Assembly (NCBI GenBank): GCA_021399445.1
Contig: JAJTUQ010000002.1
Coordinates: 8,060,001 to 8,124,000 of the forward strand
Source: Xylogone sp. PMI_703
Taxonomy: Eukaryota; Ascomycota; Leotiomycetes
Reading direction: 5' to 3'
DNA length: 64,000 bases
This document shows positions 58,461 to 64,000 of this stretch, piece after piece. Each line of letters begins with the position of its first letter. The first letter of the stretch is position 1. A model generated the notes under the pieces. The model worked only from the letters and a program-made list of their open reading frames with translations, was not told the origin of the DNA and ran no database searches. The translations under genes and the position numbers were made by a program.

Positions 58461-60263
58461 ATGATGGAAGTTGTACTCGCGGGTGGGTTACAGGCAATTC
58501 TGCCTCGCATCATACTATACACGATTCTCGGAACCTTGGTGGCATGGCTATACCATCTGATGCGGCCGGCACTGGAGGCTACTCTTTCACACGACTATCG
58601 CAACTTCAGTTGGGTCAGTGGGAAGAGAGGGGTTGGGCCATTTCTCAAGTCTACATGGGACGTTGCGTTCAAGTCTAAGGAGTTCTTCGCGGAAATTCAT
58701 CGCAAAGTAAGACTACCCCAAGAAGCAGCAACCGAGGAAGCTGGGGCCCCTGGCTTAGACAACTGATTGTGATAGATTCTTAGAGCCAACGATACCAACA
58801 TCCATCTCGTTCCAATCCCACATTGCAGCACGGGGTTCATGCTCATGGTACCGAAACGGCTGCTCAATGAATACGTCTCACAGCCCGACAACGATATCTC
58901 TCTCAAGAGATACACGTTGCAGTCGCTCGTGCCTGACTACACGACACTGGGGGCACACATTGTAATACACTCGGTTTACAGGAGTGTTGTGCATAAAGAA
59001 CTCTACCAAAAGCTCCCAGACAAGATGGGCATCGTGAACGAGGAGGTGACTGCAGCCCTCGACGACGTCATTGCATCAAAGGTTGCGGTAGATGGTGAGG
59101 CCAGAATCAACATGTGGGATACGGCAAACCGTATTCTAAGTCGGTCCGCAAATCGCATCATCTCAGGCGATCCTCTATGTCGCAATCAGGAGTATGACGA
59201 TGTCACGGCACAGTATGCTGCCACGTTCTTCGCATCGGCCTTGTATGCCCGTTTCATTCCCCCTTTTCTCCGCCCGTGAGTACATCCCAGGTCCTCTTTT
59301 TTCCTAAGCCAGTGAGGTAGGACATTTTACTGAACTATCAACTCCTCAGGCTGCTACTGCCTCTCATGTGTCGGCCACTAATAAGATGTATCAAGACGGC
59401 AGCCAAGCACGCGACTCCCGTCATCCAGGAACGGATGGTTATTATCGATGCTGCCGAAGAGAAGGGCACCGAGCCGGAGTTGCCAGTAAGTACCAGGAAA
59501 TTGACTTCCACTATAGAAGGCATTCAAGTTGACGGGTAATTTTTAGAATGACATGTTGAGCGCGATCATCCTAGCAGCAAAAAGAGACGCCAATTCAGAA
59601 GCTGAATATGACCCTATGGTAATCGTGGCCAGAATGATGGTTCTGAACTTTGTCCAATCGTATACGAATCTCGTTACCATGACCAACCTTGTATACGACC
59701 TCATCTCGTTGCCCGAAGGCGACTTCGAAGCCATGATAGCTGACCTACGCGCGGAGGTCAAACGGGAAATGGACAAAGGCGATGGTTTTTCTCATAACTT
59801 CTTTCAAAGACTCGACCTCATGGATTCACTGATCCGCGAAAGCATTCGCTACAACCCTATCGGCGAGACTGGCATCGAACGAGCCGTCGGGAGGAAAGGT
59901 GGGTTCACCTTTTCCAATGGAATACACGTCCCGCAGGGAGCCCTGCTTGCAGCCCCGATCAAGGCCTACCAACGCGACGAGGGAGCTTACCCGGGCGGCT
60001 TCAACCCGCGCCGCTCCATCGAGGATCCGGGGCACCCTAAGATGACTGACATATCCCCGAACTTTCTCAACTTCGGTCTCGGTCGAGGAGCGTGCCCAGG
60101 CCGATTCTTCACGAGCAATTTGCTCAAGCTGACGCTCACGCATCTGCTTCTAGACTACGACTTTGTGCGGCTAGACAAGCGGCCTGAAAACGTCCGCAAG
60201 GTAACGCTTGATGAGCCCTGCGGCCAATTCTCCATCACTTTGAAGAAAAGAGAGGTTCAGTAG
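58461..60263 (+). CDS. Cytochrome P450, four exons
   Basis: A 532-aa microsomal P450. Exons are 58461-58706, 58776-59275, 59350-59485 and 59547-60263. An N-terminal membrane anchor (ILPRIILYTILGTLVAWLYHLM) precedes the catalytic domain. ExxR lies in RESIR (Glu392, Arg395) and the heme loop is NFGLGRGACPGRFF with Cys477. The usual I-helix (A/G)Gx(D/E)T is absent; the aligned stretch reads LNFVQSYTN (about residues 327-335). This recalls fungal terpenoid-modifying P450s of the gibberellin-oxidase/CYP503-like group. The gene is GC-rich between AT-rich flanks. It lies between the UbiA enzyme and an epoxide hydrolase, so oxidation of a terpene or prenyl group is likely (inference). Confidence 0.92.
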
Positions 60264-61647
60264 TGAGTGAGCGGGGTTGAAGTGAAGTGGGGCTCAATGC
60301 ACGAACGATCCGTAATAAGCCACACGGGTTATCCGGCGGCTGTGCGGGCGGAAATGGCTTATTTTTTTCAGTGTGGTTCGGTAAAGCTTTCCCAAACTCG
60401 CATTTGCTCGCAGTTGTAAAAGTAAGTACACCGGACGGAGTATACAGCTCTCAAAAAATTATATACAAATTGGTGGCAGCTTTACATTTATATGAGTCTT
60501 ATGTGCTATTTACATGTATAGCAGGTATATATTATATACAAAATTATTATAATTTATTTTTATATTTTTATTATATTTACTTCTAATGACTTTGAATAAA
60601 TGTGCTGTAGAAGTAAAGCTAAACGAATAATTTCTAAGCTTTTTTATTTAATTTTTTTAAACAAATTTACTGTAAAAATCCTAGAATCTACTGGCCAATC
60701 GGACAGAGCGCTCAGTCGGAACACTATACTTGTATATGTTTGGGGCGTGAATTCCGGCATCAGCACGTATGGTTCATCTTTTTCTCGTACAGACGAACTA
60801 CTGAACGAAGGCTATACGAGTACCGGATTTGGCAAAATGTGCGCTCATCTGCTCTCACTGGGCGAAATGATTATGGTGACTGCGTCGGACAGGAGCTGAG
60901 AGGAGATAAGCAGGTGCCGTACATATACAGAATATGCCACACGTGTGCAGTAGGTGCCACAGATGTACGACAGTTGCAGTCCTCCCCCACCTTGTCTGAT
61001 TGTAAAAGCGGCAAAAATCAGCCTGTAGGTATTGTACAGCCAATTAAGGTGTTTAACTTTGAAAACTTCTCCACTCTCACCATCAAACAGGGAGGGGACC
61101 GCCGATTTCGAGCAAGCCAGGGTTAAAATCGCACAGCTTTCCCAGCTATCCCCACACAGCGGCACAGCCGGCAGCAACCAACACCACCAACACCACCGAA
61201 TACCATCGAGCCCCAAGAACTAGGTGAATTCTTCCATTAATGACGTTCCTCCGGGAAAAATCACCTAATATTCACTGGCAACCATAACATCATAGAAAGA
61301 TCTTAAAAGAAAGGCATGGGAAGCATATCCCAATAGGCATAAAGCTCAACCAATCATTTTATCTTGCTATTCTTATGTCAGGCAACATAAAGTGGAAATA
61401 TTGAAGCTCCTTTATCATAAGGATGCTATTGAACTACTACAGTATATCAAAACCAGACATAATAAAATAGGGGCGTTACTGAGACCGCCGGCAGGACCGA
61501 TGGCAGTGAATTATGTAACCAGCAACTAATTACTTACCTTGTAACTTAGCAGGAGCATAATAAGTTGGATTAATGTTGTCACTAATTCCCTCACAATGTT
61601 CTTGTTCCCATAGCATCAAGTTTTACAGCTTTCGTTTTACCTTTGCC
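60264..61647. other. Intergenic region
   Basis: About 1.4 kb, very AT-rich from 60.45 to 60.68 kb. It holds one CCAATCGGA site; open frames on both strands (60600-61216) overlap each other and lack domains. Confidence 0.5.
60695..60703 (+). promoter_or_regulatory. Isolated CCAATCGGA site
   Basis: A perfect copy of the block C motif, with a near match (TCAGTCGGA) about 15 bp downstream. It is about 950 bp upstream of the epoxide hydrolase gene, so the link to block D is weak. Confidence 0.4.
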
Positions 61648-62690
61648 ATGGACAACTTTAACAAGCGCTTCACTACCAGTGACGGGGACACCTATGCATA
61701 CGACTACGTTCCTGCCAAGGGGGACAAGGCGACTTTTCTCCTCATCCACGGCTATCCTTCTTCACGTCACGACTGGCGATACCAAGTTATTGACCTGACG
61801 GGGGCTGGCTATGGGGTCATCGCCCCTGATTGTCTCGGTTACGGTGACTCTGACAAGCGTGTTGACCTCGAGGCATATCGTTTGAAGCGTCTGAGCGGGC
61901 ACTTTATGGAATTATTGGACCATGAGGACATCGGGAAGGTCGTGGGTGTTTCCCATGATTGGGGTTCCATGGTGCTCTCTCGAGTGGTAACGTGGCACCC
62001 GGAGCGATTTCACAAGTTGGTGTTTATGTCTGCAGGATATACCGCGCCTGGGGTATTTTTTGACGTCGATGGGTTGAATGTCATGAGTCAATCGCAGCTG
62101 GGATACATGCAACTAGGGTATTGGTACTTCTTCAATTCGTATGATGCCGAAGATCTCATAGTCAAGAATGTATGCCGCCTCGCTTCCAAATGTGCTGGTA
62201 TACAGATCCAATATGCTGACGAATTGGTCAGCTTGAGTCATTCTTCCACTTGGCATACCCAGATGATAACAGCATCTGGGTGAAGAGCCTTGCGGCAATC
62301 AATGGTACGCGGGAATGGCTGACAGCTGGCAAGACGGGCCCTCTTCCTCCATGGCTCGGCGAGGAAGACAAGGCTAGGTGGCTTCGGATCAACGGCCAGA
62401 AAAACGCAGTAGCGGCGTCACTCAACTACTACCGATCGCTCATGCGCGGAACGCAAGCTGCTGACGAGGACCTATTGACGGATGCACAGCGCATGCTTAA
62501 GGTGCCCGTACTTGGCATATGCGGCAGCGAGGACATGGTTACCAGGGCGGACCAGATTGGAGGTGGCATTAGGCCATATGCGAGCAAGGGTTATACTGAG
62601 AAGGTGCTGGAGGGCGCTGGGCACTGGATCATGCTGGAGAGGAGGATGGAGGTGAGCATCGTCCTGCTCGACTTCGTGCGCGCCACTTGA
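61648..62690 (+). CDS. Epoxide-hydrolase-type alpha/beta hydrolase
   Basis: A 326-aa soluble hydrolase. Exons are 61648-62169 and 62232-62690; the CAG acceptor joins VKN to LESFFHLAYPDD, as in the family. The HGYPSSRHDW oxyanion motif (His34) and the elbow VSHDWGS (nucleophile Asp104) define the epoxide hydrolase/dehalogenase branch. EGAGHWIMLERR supplies the catalytic His. It lies downstream of the P450 in the same orientation; a P450 followed by an epoxide hydrolase would turn an alkene into a diol. It is distinct from the hydrolase at 49797, which is intronless and has a longer N-terminus. The substrate is unknown. Confidence 0.9.
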
Positions 62691-64000
62691 ATACATTTAC
62701 TATTCCCAATGATGTTCAGTAAAGTAGTAGTTCAGGTAATGAAAGACTAATGCACTTATCTTTGATCTTCTGGTGCTCTATGAATGAACGTACACCCCAA
62801 AGGCGTTTGATAGAAACTCGAGCCGTGGTAGAATGTGACGCTGTGCAAGCATGCAATGAGATACGACGCAGATAAGGCGCTGCCTCGCCACATCATGGCA
62901 TTTCGAGGCCGCACACATGCATGCAACCAAGACGGCGATGCCCGGTTTCTGGGGGTTGTCGTACTCAGGCTCGTAGATGCGGTAGCCCCGCTGAAGGTTT
63001 CTGATTTGGACAGCTTGGAGAAATTTTGTCTTTGTAATGGTATATCTGAACTCATAATGCAATCATGCTCCAGCGGGCGAAGCGCTAGCAATGTGGATTA
63101 TACTTATACCAGATTGTATACGGGCCTGTGGTATTAATTACGTTTTCCCTTACTGAAGGCATTTGCTAACACATTACCATATCAGAGCAAACAACAACAA
63201 TTGTAGATGTAGTAGTATGAAAATACCTGAACACTTGTTACTGTGCCGCAAGGAAGCTGCACTAGCTGCAGCCAGAACCAAGTTCAGAAAGGGTTTCCAA
63301 CCGACCGATTAACCCTTCCATTTTTGTTGCATATAAAAAGAGGCACAGAGGACAACCTCGTATTCTTGATTACACGAAAAATATCATCAATTCCTCGAAT
63401 CTAGAAAGAAAAAAACAGGACGAAAGGAAAGAGGAGGTGTTGGAGAGGGGGAGAGCGATAGTAGGTCAATGCAGTATTCATTTAGTTGCCTCTGTTGCCA
63501 TTTTTTAACAGGGACGTGGCCCTAGTAATCTTTTAACATGTAAAAAACAGGTAATGGTGCTACGTATGTACTCATGTACACCCCGTTCTCAGAGAAGTTG
63601 AAAGACAGAAACGTGTGTACAATTAGCGTCGTCAACAACATCGCATCGACTACAGCGGTATTAATAATACATCGGCATTGATCGAAAAATCAGCCATAGC
63701 TTATCATGTATCAGAGACGACTTTCTGATGCACCCCCTCAGCACCCCAGGCCCACCTTAGCTTCCGGAATATCTTCTCAATGGCTTCCGTAATGGCTTTA
63801 TCGCTCTTAAAGTACCGGGGCAACGGCTGTGACAGTTCTTTATAGGCTAACTTAGGTAACGCTAAGCTTCATATTAAGAACTGCTGGATAGGGGGACGTT
63901 AGATATGTGTGTACAGTACAATAGGCACCACTCTCGTAAGAATGTTTTGTTACTACGATTTAGAATGATGGCATACTGCCCTCACCCACCAGGTAAGGGC
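62691..64000. other. Right-end region, no clear gene
   Basis: About 1.3 kb. A TATA-like element at about 63331-63338 with an A-rich leader could be a promoter for a plus-strand gene beyond 63.4 kb, but no coding frame is visible inside the window. A short protein-like fragment lies at 63711-63870 on the minus strand. Confidence 0.4.
63711..63870 (-). other. Short protein-like fragment
   Basis: A minus-strand frame of about 52 codons with no start codon (LSQPLPRYFKSDKAITEAIE, FRKLRWAWGAEG...). The composition looks coding, but I do not recognise it. It may be the last exon of a gene or a decayed element. Confidence 0.25.

Noticed and set aside
60600..61216. Overlapping open frames on both strands downstream of the P450
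   Set aside because: Conflicting frames without domains, partly in AT-rich low-complexity DNA.

Overview
The window is filamentous-ascomycete nuclear DNA, most likely from a Eurotiales-like mould (Aspergillus/Penicillium grade; the genus is inference). Most genes carry one or more short GT-AG introns (about 50-85 bp). Two regulators are fungal Zn2Cys6 proteins. The families present (MFS drug transporters, FAD monooxygenases, GSTs, P450s, a UbiA-type enzyme, GPI/serine-rich wall proteins) are typical of accessory regions of Pezizomycotina. Intergenic DNA is AT-rich and long, and it contains broken genes.

Block A (1-11.3 kb) looks like a small co-regulated cluster. It holds an MFS exporter cut by the left edge, a Zn2Cys6 regulator, a salicylate-hydroxylase-type FAD monooxygenase, a tiny four-exon Dabb-domain protein, a mitochondrially targeted D-lactate-dehydrogenase-like FAD enzyme and a type-B carboxylesterase. 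A perfect 14-bp repeat occurs three times in its intergenic regions, with a fourth degraded copy. A second, intronless, GC-rich type-B carboxylesterase follows at 12.0-13.6 kb.

Block B (15-25 kb) holds three surface or membrane proteins of unknown role: a single-pass membrane protein, a cysteine-rich GPI-type wall protein and a large multi-pass membrane protein. They are separated by a gene-free stretch of about 4.6 kb. At 25.8-28.9 kb there is a rearrangement scar, in which a 5'-truncated, frameshifted eEF2 pseudogene abuts head-to-head a 5'-truncated, frameshifted P450 pseudogene.

Block C (31.5-53.7 kb) is the main candidate system. It has an FMO/BVMO-type flavoenzyme with an extra N-terminal region, a Zn2Cys6 regulator, a dead thiolase, an etherase-type GST and a Ure2p-type GST (divergent), an MFS transporter, a zinc alcohol dehydrogenase divergent from a dehalogenase/epoxide-hydrolase-type hydrolase, and an enol-lactonase (PcaD-like) hydrolase divergent from a carboxymuconolactone-decarboxylase-like protein. 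A 9-bp motif, CYAATCGGA, recurs in the intergenic regions of this block, usually in pairs, and I saw no exact copy in blocks A or B. This looks like a pathway-specific regulon, and the enzyme set suggests catabolism or detoxification of an aromatic ether or ketone. The substrate is inference.

Block D (55.9-62.7 kb) is a three-gene set: a UbiA-superfamily enzyme with both Asp motifs intact, a P450 without the usual I-helix motif, and an epoxide-hydrolase-type alpha/beta hydrolase. It suggests a small terpenoid or prenylated-product pathway. Between C and D, 53.7-55.9 kb is very AT-rich and probably decayed repeat DNA.

Exon boundaries were worked out by hand from splice sites, reading frame and family conservation. 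No database search was run.
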